Shown: in pieces, positions 7,412 through 14,913 of the stretch
Position numbering within the stretch: position 1 is the first letter of the stretch
Layout: each line of letters starts with the position of its first letter
IMG/VR virus record: IMGVR_UViG_3300030943_000078
Location: 1-38,194 of that record
Source: a virus
Length of the DNA: 38,194 nucleotides
Reading direction: 5' to 3' (one strand)
Translations under genes and position numbers: made by a program
The notes under the pieces: model-generated
The model's database searches: none
The model's input: the letters and a program-made list of their open reading frames with translations, nothing else
Told to the model about the DNA's origin: nothing

Positions 7412-8890
7412 TTACGCATTAACCGAGAAGTCAAGGATAAATACTTGCCCGCGCTGTATCACCATTGGTCCACCAAAAGTGAGTTGAGCCGCGAAAGATG
7501 AACGCTGTTCGCTCACAACGCCGGTTGTGATGCGAGGGGTTGCGGTTGCCATAGGAAGCAAAATTCCTTTGCGACCAGTAGGCGCGCCGTGAACCACTGC
7601 CACAACGTTGTTGTACTGCGCTGCGCCGAGTGAGTTTGTACGAGCGTTAAGAAGTCCCGACGCTTTCACTTCGATATTTTCAATCGTTCCGCCGATCGCG
7701 AGCTTCAGAGCTTCGCCGAGCGTACGGTTGAAAGTACCTGTTGAAAGATACTGCACCAAGATCGAGTAAATCGACGTCGGAACGTACAGAACCACTTTGC
7801 CGCTTGTCGCAACGTTGGTCAAAGCGATAAGGTTCAAAAGACGTACAATGTCTTTATAAACGTTCATCGGATCAGCGTTTGAAGGAAGCGGAGCCGTTCT
7901 GTCAGCCGGTTTGTAATTGTAATTCGTAATTTTTTGAATCAGCGTTGTCGGGTTTGCCGCCCAGTCTGCCGCAGTTGCCAGAAGTGGAGACGCTGCACCT
8001 GCACTCGCAAGTGATAGCGCTATCGCACTTGAAAGCAAACCATAGTTGCCGCTTGATCCGTCAAATGAAGACGAACCCCATCCGTCAACGAACATGCGCT
8101 CAGTTGCTTGCATGACCTGCTGTTCGATTGTTGCAAAAAGCTGTGTCTGAAGAATGAAACCTGCGAGCGCCGGAGCGATTGAGCGAGCATATCCGAGAAG
8201 TGCCGCTTCCTGATCGTTCTCGATAATGAACCCTTGCGCCTCTGTATACGCGTCCTTGAATTCGTTGTACAGCGAAATCTGCGCCATATTGTTTGAATAT
8301 GTGCGATCGTCGCCGTATGGATTTAAATCGCCGAGACGTCGTTTTGACGCGCCGCTCGCTTCAACGCGAGGGATGCGGAAACGACTGATTGCGCCCGCTG
8401 ACGCCGCCATTTCAGGATTGAGCTGCACCGCGTCACCTTCCTGAACAAATGACTCAATAAAAGTCAACTGCTCATAAAGCTGATCGGCGAGCTGATTGAG
8501 ACCCGCGAACTGGTCAAAGCCCGGATTACCGAAATACGCATTGAGCGCGGTCGCCTGTGCGTTTTCGATACTCATACCGGATTTAACCGCGTTCTGTGCG
8601 ATCACGTTCATCTTTGCACGAAGACCGTGTGCCATATCCATCACATGATCGATACTTGCGCCGTCGAACTTCGTACGAAGGTCTTTGACGCTCGCATTAT
8701 GATCGGGGTGTTGACTGTTCGATACTGCAAGCAGTCTTTCAGTCAACGCCTTGTATTCAGCGCGTGCGGCGGTTTCGTTTATCGCCGTGCACCCGTCTTT
8801 TCGGTGTGCGTCCGCGTACGCATTTCGGACAACGTACCAGTTTTTAAAGTTCTGCTCTGCTACCTGTGCAGATGTGATTTTTTTACTCAT
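7412..8890 (-). CDS. Major capsid protein
   Basis: A 492-residue protein starting MSKKITSAQVAEQNFKNWYV, preceded by AAGGTGG seven bases before the ATG, one of the clearest ribosome sites in the late operon. It follows the protease-scaffold and cement-protein genes, the standard order for a HK97-fold major capsid protein. Visible features are a long helical N-terminal third (likely a delta-domain-like region), a Gly/Ser/Ala-rich middle, and a C-terminal strand region with VVAVVHGAPTGRKGILLPM and QRGQVFILDF. No proteolytic site is evident. Assignment comes from size, order and strong translation signal; the fold cannot be proven by eye. Confidence 0.75.
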   Translation of the reverse strand: MSKKITSAQVAEQNFKNWYVVRNAYADAHRKDGCTAINETAARAEYKALTERLLAVSNSQHPDHNASVKDLRTKFDGASIDHVMDMAHGLRAKMNVIAQNAVKSGMSIENAQATALNAYFGNPGFDQFAGLNQLADQLYEQLTFIESFVQEGDAVQLNPEMAASAGAISRFRIPRVEASGASKRRLGDLNPYGDDRTYSNNMAQISLYNEFKDAYTEAQGFIIENDQEAALLGYARSIAPALAGFILQTQLFATIEQQVMQATERMFVDGWGSSSFDGSSGNYGLLSSAIALSLASAGAASPLLATAADWAANPTTLIQKITNYNYKPADRTAPLPSNADPMNVYKDIVRLLNLIALTNVATSGKVVLYVPTSIYSILVQYLSTGTFNRTLGEALKLAIGGTIENIEVKASGLLNARTNSLGAAQYNNVVAVVHGAPTGRKGILLPMATATPRITTGVVSEQRSSFAAQLTFGGPMVIQRGQVFILDFSVNA

Positions 8891-8892
8891 GA

Positions 8893-9435
8893 TTAACCCA
8901 CCTTCACAGACGACAGACGAGCAAACACGTAGTCAGTCTTTAGTTGCCCGGTGTTCTGTACGCCGGGTGTGCCTTTCCAGACAGTACCGGGAAACGCAAC
9001 CGCGCTGCCTGAACTGCTTGAAAGTTTGCCCGCTGCTGTGATGTATGCTGTTCCGCCTGCGCTCGGCACAGAACCGTGAACGGCAGGTACAGACGCAACC
9101 GCGTCAATGTCGCTGACCATGCACACGTAGTCACCGTCAGCATATTCACCGACAGTCTGATTGATTGCTGATTCGACCTGAGTTGCCGCTTCAAGAAAAC
9201 CGATCGCGATAATCGCGTAGGTATCCGAACCGGCTGAGTATGCAGCAGCACCAAGCACGATGACCTGCTTTCCGGTTGAATCTTCCTGTAATGTGACGAC
9301 GCTACCGATCGGAGCGGCGCTCACACCTGCGGCGGTGGGAATAACAAACTCCACACCGTCAATTCTGCGCGCGTCCCACTGAACCGCGCCTTGTTTTGGA
9401 TTGGCTTCCCCTATTCCGAGTCTTACACCGGGCAT
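8893..9435 (-). CDS. Structural cement / capsid decoration protein
   Basis: A 180-residue, Gly/Ala/Ser-rich beta protein starting MPGVRLGIGEANPKQGAVQW, between the scaffold and the major capsid gene. It resembles the Gp24-like structural cement proteins encoded just upstream of the capsid gene in many phages, with alternating small strands and loops (GSVVTLQEDSTGKQVIVLGA). Such proteins bind the expanded shell and stabilise it. It overlaps the scaffold gene by one base. No charged nuclease or protease motif is present. Confidence 0.6.
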   Translation of the reverse strand: MPGVRLGIGEANPKQGAVQWDARRIDGVEFVIPTAAGVSAAPIGSVVTLQEDSTGKQVIVLGAAAYSAGSDTYAIIAIGFLEAATQVESAINQTVGEYADGDYVCMVSDIDAVASVPAVHGSVPSAGGTAYITAAGKLSSSSGSAVAFPGTVWKGTPGVQNTGQLKTDYVFARLSSVKVG

Positions 9436-10556
9436 TAGAACACCTCCGTATTAGCCGAACTGTCGGCCCCGTCTTTTTTCGGTGACGCTATTTGCATTTC
9501 TGCAAACTTCGCGTTCACTGCTGCAATGCGCAAAGCCGGATCATTTTCAGTGATACCGGCAAGAGCGGCGAGCGTCGGGAAAGACGGCGTTTTCGCACCG
9601 AAATCGACGTTCATAGCAGTCGCGAACGCTGCGACCATCGCCTGCGACGGTTTTGCGTTTTCAAGAGTCGCGCCTTCTTTCTTTTCTTTCTCTTCCGCTT
9701 TTTCTTCGGCGGGAGTTTCTTCGCCGTCACCTGCTGCGTTTTCGCCTTCAGCTTTCGGCTCTTCTTTCTTTGGCGTGAGCTTTTCGCTGATTTCATTCAG
9801 CGCGTCGCCGTGCTTTTTGAGCGTTTCTTCCATAGCATCCATACGGTCACCCGTGTTTTTTGCTGCTATGGCTTCCTCGACCGCGTTTTTGACAAGCGCG
9901 ACGATTTCTTTAGGTTCCATGCTTTCTACCTCGTTATTTAATTTCTCGCCGTGCGAGTTTCTTTCTGTTGTTATTTCGCCGGCGGTATTGATGCACACCG
10001 CGTTCGCAACGCGGATTTTATTTTCAGGGTCGCGGACGTGCGGCGCAAGCGCGACGTGTGTTGCGCGGAGTTCGTTCGCGATTGCATTATATTCTTGACC
10101 GCCCGGAGTGACGCCGTTTTCAACTTTTAAATCGTATATGTCAACAAACGCCGACGCGCCAAAGCCCGCCGAGCCGAGATTTCCCCGGATATAAGCGACT
10201 TCTTTCGCGCCCTTGACGACACCGCTCATCATAGCGGCCTTTAACGTCGTATCATAATTGACGCTGTGCGCCCATCCGTCGATTTTTTTATTCTGTTCGT
10301 TTGTGGTTGAATCATGCCCGCCGACAACGACCGGGGCGGTTTCAAGGGATTTTAAGAATTTTTCATCGGATACTGCTTCAGGTGGATAGTAGAGTCTGAC
10401 AGGTTTGCCGTCAAGTGCAGTGTTGTTTGTCTGAAGTTGTCCGGCGCCGTATTCGAGGACGCCGACGCGAAGAGCGGGGACAGAAAAACGCAGAGACTCT
10501 ATACGTTCGCCTGCGTCGTTTCGTGCTCGTGCCATAATGCGTTTCAATATGTTCAT
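9435..10556 (-). CDS. Prohead protease-scaffold fusion (DUF2213-like)
   Basis: A 373-residue protein. The N-terminal half (residues about 20 to 190) has DUF2213-type prohead protease features: RVGVLEYGAGQL, RLYYPPEAV, TAPVVVGGHD and ATHVALAPHVRDPENKIR, where the His in ALAPH-type motifs belongs to the catalytic region. The C-terminal half changes to a Glu/Lys-rich coiled-coil segment (residues about 215 to 300, with a run of mixed E, K and A) and ends in a helical tail, as expected for an internal scaffold that the protease later degrades. Fused protease-scaffolds are known in phages. It follows the MuF and zinc-ribbon genes and precedes the cement and capsid genes. Confidence 0.7.
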   Translation of the reverse strand: MNILKRIMARARNDAGERIESLRFSVPALRVGVLEYGAGQLQTNNTALDGKPVRLYYPPEAVSDEKFLKSLETAPVVVGGHDSTTNEQNKKIDGWAHSVNYDTTLKAAMMSGVVKGAKEVAYIRGNLGSAGFGASAFVDIYDLKVENGVTPGGQEYNAIANELRATHVALAPHVRDPENKIRVANAVCINTAGEITTERNSHGEKLNNEVESMEPKEIVALVKNAVEEAIAAKNTGDRMDAMEETLKKHGDALNEISEKLTPKKEEPKAEGENAAGDGEETPAEEKAEEKEKKEGATLENAKPSQAMVAAFATAMNVDFGAKTPSFPTLAALAGITENDPALRIAAVNAKFAEMQIASPKKDGADSSANTEVF

Positions 10557-10594
10557 GTATACACCTTTAGATCATAAAATTGAAAAGTGTCAAC

Positions 10595-10945
10595 CTAAAA
10601 ATTAACAGCACACGTTTTACAGTACAACACGCCCCGGCGCATCACAAGGCGCGTGCGCGGCAGAATCTTTTTACAGTGTCCGCATTTGTTCGACGTGATG
10701 CGGCTACGTGGTTGTCGGGGTGTCGCTGCGGCGCATCGTTCACACACATACACCTTTTTCCGCACTTTATACGGGCGTGCAAGTTTACCACCACAGGCGC
10801 ACAGCCGAGCTGTACAACCGCCAATACGTGGCGCTTCGTCGTCGATTTCAGCGCGTGCGAGTCGTTTATACGGCGCGAGTGTCGCAAGCGACGCGCGGGC
10901 GAGACGGTCGCCGATCTCTGAGTCGTACAGTCCGCTAATACTCAT
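10595..10945 (-). CDS. Double zinc-ribbon protein, unknown
   Basis: A 116-residue protein (119 if the ATG at 10954 is used). The start at 10945 (MSISGLYDSEIGDRLARASL) is preferred because GGGGG lies ten bases upstream; the same run is only two bases from the other ATG. It has eight Cys in four pairs (CACGG, CERC, CGHC, CKTC), spaced as two zinc ribbons of rubredoxin-knuckle type. The N-terminus overlaps the 3' end of the MuF gene. Similar Cys-rich small proteins next to MuF genes occur in phages, but I know no assigned role. It could bind DNA or RNA, or fold as a minor head component. Confidence 0.6.
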   Translation of the reverse strand: MSISGLYDSEIGDRLARASLATLAPYKRLARAEIDDEAPRIGGCTARLCACGGKLARPYKVRKKVYVCERCAAATPRQPRSRITSNKCGHCKKILPRTRLVMRRGVLYCKTCAVNF

Positions 10946-12491
10946 AAACAACATACCCCCGTAACGGTTTCACAGACTTTGACGGAATAGCGGCATAACA
11001 CCGACAATTATGAATTGACAAGTTGTTTGCTACATACCACCCTGTCGCTGTTTCGAGGTTATAAACATGACAATCAGAAACTATAGTATCCACTGCAACG
11101 ACGCGCTCAAAAATAAGATCGTGAAAAGTTATTGCGCCGGGAAAAGCGTTCTCGCTTGCTCTATTGAGTTCTTCGGCAATAAAACGGCGCGTGCGTTTAT
11201 TAGACGCCTGCTCATCAAACGCGGCATCAAACCGCGCAATGGCAGTCAAGCAAACGTCATCCGCTTTCAAAACTCCACTCCCGAAGAGAGAAAAAAGATC
11301 ACCGCTGCCGCGCACTCCGCCAAAAGAGGAAAGCCCGAGTCTGAAAAGAGCAGAATTAAGCTCGCTCTCACTCGCTCCAAACAAATGACCGGGCATCATA
11401 TCGGGATTGGTGAAAATGAGTTTGCGGATATGCTCGTCAGTCGAAATATTCCTTTTATCCGTCAGCATCCAATTAACCGTTATAACATCGATTTTTTCCT
11501 CTGGGATTCCGTCGCCGTGGAATTGCGAAGCACTGCCGGTAACGCTTTCAGAAACGCCGCACAAAGAAAAAAAATCGAATATCTTCTCAACCGGCACACC
11601 AGCGTCGTATTCATTTCTTTCGCTTCCGTCGACACTTTGCGCGGAAACTTTGACGACATAGTCACTAGTCTTGACGAGATTCGCAGGCTTCCAGCCACTC
11701 TGTGTCAATACAGGATGATTGCCTGTTGTTCTGATCGTTATACCAGATTCCGTAATGATCGAAGTCAGTTTACCTGTGTACTTGCGCCGAAAACATCGTA
11801 TAACGTCAGAGTTCAGACGTATCTTTGTACCTGAAGGAACACAACCCCACGCCGTGCCCGGATTTCCTTTATGTTCTTTTCCACTCTTTGATACTTCAGT
11901 CGGCGGATCGTCAAAAAGAAAACATTTATTTGCGAGCTTTTTATGCGTTTTTCTGACGCGCTTGTCGCGCTGCGTTGTCCAAATGTAGCGATCTGAAAAC
12001 TCTTTTATTATACCCTCGTTAACAACCGTCCCCAGATTGTATGCATTTTCATCGCCGATCTGCTCGGCCTTGTCTTTATAGTGATCCGCGAACGTGAATA
12101 CTTTATAAACATTTTCACCGTCCCGCGCTTCGAAAACTTTATTTAACGCCTCTTGTGCTGTGTATGAATTTTCTTTTCGCAGTCTCGCAATCTCTTTTTG
12201 AACGACTTCATTCTGCCGGTCGTTCACCATTGTATACAGTGAGTCCCGGAGCGCGCCTTGTGTCTTCAGCCACTCGTGCACCTTACCGTCAAGCGTCCCG
12301 CGATAGACCCGCATCCCTTTCGCAGCATAGTGTTGTTCAAGCGCGCGCCGGTAACGTTTTGAAAAGAGGCGCGCCCGGCTGTCATACTCTTCCCGCGCGT
12401 CTATACTGTCCTCGTTATCCCACACAGCGCGCGCGTAGTCTCTGACCGCTCGACGCCACTGCGGGGCATGCTTTTCAAAAATGTCTATCAT
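10935..12491 (-). CDS. MuF-like minor head protein interrupted by an intein
   Basis: A 518-residue precursor. Residues 1 to 216 and 496 to 518 are host protein: a helical N-terminal region, then RYIWTTQRDKRVRKTHKKLA and GTAWG, joined after splicing to CRCYAAIP, the hallmark GxRC/CRCYA end of the Mu gpF (SPP1 gp7) fold. MuF proteins bind the portal region and help head morphogenesis and DNA ejection. Residues 217 (Cys) to 495 (Asn) form an intein (see separate entry). The spliced product would be 239 residues. The start overlaps the preceding gene by four bases; the gene lies after the portal, the normal MuF place. The insertion point is the most conserved part of the MuF domain, a typical intein target. 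Confidence 0.85.
   Translation of the reverse strand: MIDIFEKHAPQWRRAVRDYARAVWDNEDSIDAREEYDSRARLFSKRYRRALEQHYAAKGMRVYRGTLDGKVHEWLKTQGALRDSLYTMVNDRQNEVVQKEIARLRKENSYTAQEALNKVFEARDGENVYKVFTFADHYKDKAEQIGDENAYNLGTVVNEGIIKEFSDRYIWTTQRDKRVRKTHKKLANKCFLFDDPPTEVSKSGKEHKGNPGTAWGCVPSGTKIRLNSDVIRCFRRKYTGKLTSIITESGITIRTTGNHPVLTQSGWKPANLVKTSDYVVKVSAQSVDGSERNEYDAGVPVEKIFDFFSLCGVSESVTGSASQFHGDGIPEEKIDVITVNWMLTDKRNISTDEHIRKLIFTNPDMMPGHLFGASESELNSALFRLGLSSFGGVRGSGDLFSLFGSGVLKADDVCLTAIARFDAAFDEQASNKRTRRFIAEELNRASENAFPGAITFHDLIFERVVAVDTIVSDCHVYNLETATGWYVANNLSIHNCRCYAAIPSKSVKPLRGYVVYEY
11007..11843 (-). mobile_element. Intein in MuF protein
   Basis: A 279-residue protein-splicing element. Block A is at CVPSGTKIRL (Cys1 = residue 217 of the precursor). 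Block B is at GNHPVLTQSGW with the conserved TxNH-like His. Blocks F/G are at HVYNLETATGWYVANNLSIH with terminal His-Asn, followed by Cys as the +1 nucleophile. All classic splicing residues are present: Cys1, block B His, His-Asn, Cys+1. The middle (precursor residues about 300 to 460) carries FHGDG but no LAGLIDADG or HNH motif on the sense strand. Removal restores an uninterrupted MuF motif. The opposite strand of this DNA carries a separate endonuclease-like gene. Confidence 0.9.
11067..11834 (+). CDS. Antisense Vsr/EDxHD-like homing endonuclease nested in the intein
   Basis: A 255-residue protein encoded opposite the intein and contained within it: it starts 60 bases inside the intein C-terminal boundary and stops 7 bases before the Cys1 codon. 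A GAGG at 11055..11058 sits eight bases before the ATG. Residues about 11 to 55 look like a helix-turn-helix (LKNKIVKSYCAGKSVLACSI). Residues 70 to 105 (STPEERKKITAAAHSAKRGK) look like a NUMOD3-type DNA-binding segment. Residues 115 to 200 have a Vsr/PD-(D/E)XK pattern: GENEFADMLVSRNIPF, QHPINRYNIDFFL, VAVEL, then KKIEYLL and SVVFISF. Likely catalytic acids are E116/E118, D142 and E152. No His is seen between VAVEL and KKIEYLL, where relatives usually have one, so activity is uncertain. Confidence 0.8.
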   Translation: MTIRNYSIHCNDALKNKIVKSYCAGKSVLACSIEFFGNKTARAFIRRLLIKRGIKPRNGSQANVIRFQNSTPEERKKITAAAHSAKRGKPESEKSRIKLALTRSKQMTGHHIGIGENEFADMLVSRNIPFIRQHPINRYNIDFFLWDSVAVELRSTAGNAFRNAAQRKKIEYLLNRHTSVVFISFASVDTLRGNFDDIVTSLDEIRRLPATLCQYRMIACCSDRYTRFRNDRSQFTCVLAPKTSYNVRVQTYLCT

Positions 12492-12877
12492 AGTCCGTTT
12501 TCAGACTTGAATTTTTTCATTAACATAACAAACTTTTCAGGCTGCCATTTCATCATACTGTCAAGCGTGGCCGTTGCTTCGCGTTTGTTAAAATTCGCGC
12601 CTTGCTTCGCGGCCACTTTATCAACCATAATACTAATATATCGCTCATATTCTCTTGCTTCAGTTTTAGCGGTCTTCGTTGCTGCTGCGTCATCTTTTGC
12701 TTTTTGCTTTTTGGCTGCTGCTTCATCCGCTTTGTATTTATCGATTTGACTATCAATACTACCGCCGCGCGCACGAGAACCAAGCGGCAAATTAAGCGAC
12801 CCGTGATCAAGCGCGTTTTCTGCAATAACTTCTTTCAGTACTTCTCGCACCACATTTTTTATTGTTGCATCAGTCAT
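12488..12877 (-). CDS. Ala/Lys-rich coiled-coil protein between portal and MuF
   Basis: A 129-residue protein starting MTDATIKNVVREVLKEVIAE. The middle (residues about 45 to 75) is a strongly helical run rich in Lys and Ala (DKYKADEAAAKKQKAKDDAA), followed by a less charged helical C-terminus. It overlaps the MuF start by four bases. No family is recognised. The location between portal and MuF and the coiled-coil character suggest a head-assembly or internal head protein. It has no Cys and no catalytic motif. Confidence 0.5.
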   Translation of the reverse strand: MTDATIKNVVREVLKEVIAENALDHGSLNLPLGSRARGGSIDSQIDKYKADEAAAKKQKAKDDAAATKTAKTEAREYERYISIMVDKVAAKQGANFNKREATATLDSMMKWQPEKFVMLMKKFKSENGL

Positions 12878-12886
12878 TGCTTTACC

Positions 12887-14521
12887 TCACGCTAAAGGTT
12901 TTGTTAATACCGGCTTTTCTTCTTCGTCGCCCGCGTCGTCGCTCTCATTCCCAGCGCCACCGCTCATCGATTCAGGCATCCCAGCAAATGTCACGTCTTC
13001 GTCCAGCAAATCTAAATGCTTGAACGCTTTTTCAAGTTCCTTGTATTCAAATTGACGAATGAGTATTTCTGTCCGTTTTGACTTCAGGTCTTCACGCTCT
13101 TGATCCGTTTCGTCGTAGATACTTTCAAACTCAATGTCAAAATCATCCTCGGCAACACCACACGCCGCTATGTCCGTATCGTTACGGATCAGCGTATTTA
13201 TGACAAAGCGCGCGATCGGTTCGATCTGTGCAATCTGATAGCGCGAACGGACGTGTTCATTTGTCGACGCGATTTGAAAAGCCGCTTGACTGTAGTTTGT
13301 GTTCCCGCCACCGAAAAAGTATTCAGGCGATAGACCCGTCACTGACGCAACATAGTCACGGAATACGCCCGCGATTTCACTCGTGCCCGGTGATATGTTA
13401 TTGTTTAATATGTCGAGCGTCGTTCCTTTCGGCGTCGCAATCGGTGTCGATACACCCATCGTCTGAGAAAGGCGTTGCAACTGTGCACGCATATTTGAAA
13501 GCATCGTGTCAGTCTGAATATCACCGTCCATCTTTTCAAAGATCACTTGTGCACGTACCATTAAGATTTTAAGGATGTGAACGTACAAGTTCCACGCTTC
13601 AGCGGCGGCGCGTAGTTGCGGCACGCGGTTTAAACCCACGCCAAAAAGCGGCTCAAAGCCGGGACAGTTAAAGTATGCGCTAACGCCGTGTTTGAGTTTC
13701 GCGCCGAGACAATAAAGATCGCCGATCTTTACTTGTGAATACGGCGTTGTAATTCCTGAATAACTCGCACCCATACCATAAGCAAACTGTGTGTCATTGA
13801 AAACGTTAAACGTCACGCCGTCGCCACGGCTTATCGGCACGAGCAAAGCGCCGCGCGGTGATAGCACGGTATAAAAAAGCATATCCTTAATGACTGATTG
13901 CAGCTTTACCTTTTTAAATTTCTGTTCGAGCGCCTGTTTGAATTTTTTGTTTTTTGTTTTTACTTCAAAAGGGTTTTTCATTGCCATGGCAATCGGCTTA
14001 TCTATCATTTCGGAAAGCGTCGGCACTGACAAATATTCCGTGAAGTTCACACGATAAGGCGAGTAGTCAATATACGACATGAGCGTCGACGGATCACTCG
14101 GCGTGTTAATCTTTACCGCGCCGTTAGAATACACAGAGTTAAACGCAGATGAAAGCGCCGCTTCAGCTTTCCGCGATGCTCTTTCCGGCAGTGTGTTTTC
14201 TGCTATTTTGTCGAAGTCGGCGGCTTTGACAATCTCTGTGACGTACGGCTTTCCTTCAGCGTTCTTTACACGTTTGTGTTCACGCTGCGCATACACATGA
14301 AGCAACGCGTTTTCACTCACCGCCTGCACGTCTTTGTATTCTCGTTGCGTATTATAGTCGGCAATAATACCGTTTATTATTCCGTCAATGTTATGTGCGG
14401 ACATTGCTTTTTTCATGTCCGCGACCATTTTCCCATTTTGCAATATTTCATCATGCGGCAGCGTGTACAGCTTTTCGGCAGTGTTTACAAGCGTTGCCAG
14501 TGCTTCAAGCGGTTTATTCAT
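12887..14521 (-). CDS. Portal protein
   Basis: A 544-residue protein after the terminase genes. The C-terminal half carries typical portal features: GLSPEYFFGGGNTNYSQAAF, where portals of the DUF1073 type have a stem/loop signature, then a long helix (RYQIAQIEPIARFVINTLIR) and an acidic tail of low complexity. The N-terminal part contains the wing region with DFSPYRVNFTEYL-like strands. The ring of twelve forms the DNA entry channel at one vertex. Order terminase, neck protein, portal, coiled-coil protein, MuF supports the call. It overlaps the upstream gene by four bases. Confidence 0.85.
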   Translation of the reverse strand: MNKPLEALATLVNTAEKLYTLPHDEILQNGKMVADMKKAMSAHNIDGIINGIIADYNTQREYKDVQAVSENALLHVYAQREHKRVKNAEGKPYVTEIVKAADFDKIAENTLPERASRKAEAALSSAFNSVYSNGAVKINTPSDPSTLMSYIDYSPYRVNFTEYLSVPTLSEMIDKPIAMAMKNPFEVKTKNKKFKQALEQKFKKVKLQSVIKDMLFYTVLSPRGALLVPISRGDGVTFNVFNDTQFAYGMGASYSGITTPYSQVKIGDLYCLGAKLKHGVSAYFNCPGFEPLFGVGLNRVPQLRAAAEAWNLYVHILKILMVRAQVIFEKMDGDIQTDTMLSNMRAQLQRLSQTMGVSTPIATPKGTTLDILNNNISPGTSEIAGVFRDYVASVTGLSPEYFFGGGNTNYSQAAFQIASTNEHVRSRYQIAQIEPIARFVINTLIRNDTDIAACGVAEDDFDIEFESIYDETDQEREDLKSKRTEILIRQFEYKELEKAFKHLDLLDEDVTFAGMPESMSGGAGNESDDAGDEEEKPVLTKPLA

Positions 14522-14910
14522 TCTGTGACCTCATAGCTCAAATGTTTTTCAAGTTCGCCCGTTTCGTATAATGGCTTATCAAACCCTTTCTTCGCAACTG
14601 TCGTAGGCGCATTATGTTGCAGCTCGCCGTTGCTTTCGATTATTCTTTTTGACTCGGCGACCGCTTGACGACCCATATCCTGAAGGAAAACCGTTTCAAG
14701 GCGTTTCGTGTCGCGTGGGTTTCTGACAGAGTTTATCATAAAAGCCTTTAAACGTTCTTTAGTAAACTTCGCGCCGATCTTTTCCGCACCCATCCGCAGC
14801 ACGGGGCGCGGTGGTATTGTCTCACTGCCGTAATGATTTATTGCGAGTACTTCTGCATACGTCATGCCGTCGTCATACGATCCGGGTAATGCGCCTAATT
14901 TTACAAACAT
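14518..14910 (-). CDS. HK97 gp10-like neck / tail completion protein
   Basis: A 130-residue protein with the signature of gp10-like virion morphogenesis proteins: YAEVLAINHYGSETIPPRPV (an 'IPxRP' turn), then NAPTTVAKKGFDKPLYETGE, where the family has N-x-P-T-x-x-x-K-G-x-x-x-P-L-x-x-T-G. The C-terminus HLSYEV matches the final strand. Such proteins join head and tail. The unusual part is its location between large terminase and portal rather than in the neck block at 6 to 7 kb. It may be the true tail-completion protein moved upstream. Confidence 0.65.
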   Translation of the reverse strand: MFVKLGALPGSYDDGMTYAEVLAINHYGSETIPPRPVLRMGAEKIGAKFTKERLKAFMINSVRNPRDTKRLETVFLQDMGRQAVAESKRIIESNGELQHNAPTTVAKKGFDKPLYETGELEKHLSYEVTE

Positions 14911-14913
14911 AAA

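Noticed and set aside
9526-10098. 190-residue plus-strand frame opposite the protease-scaffold
   Set aside because: Low-complexity Ser/Phe/Ala runs mirror the Glu/Lys-rich scaffold. No start signal and no domain pattern, unlike the intein antisense gene.
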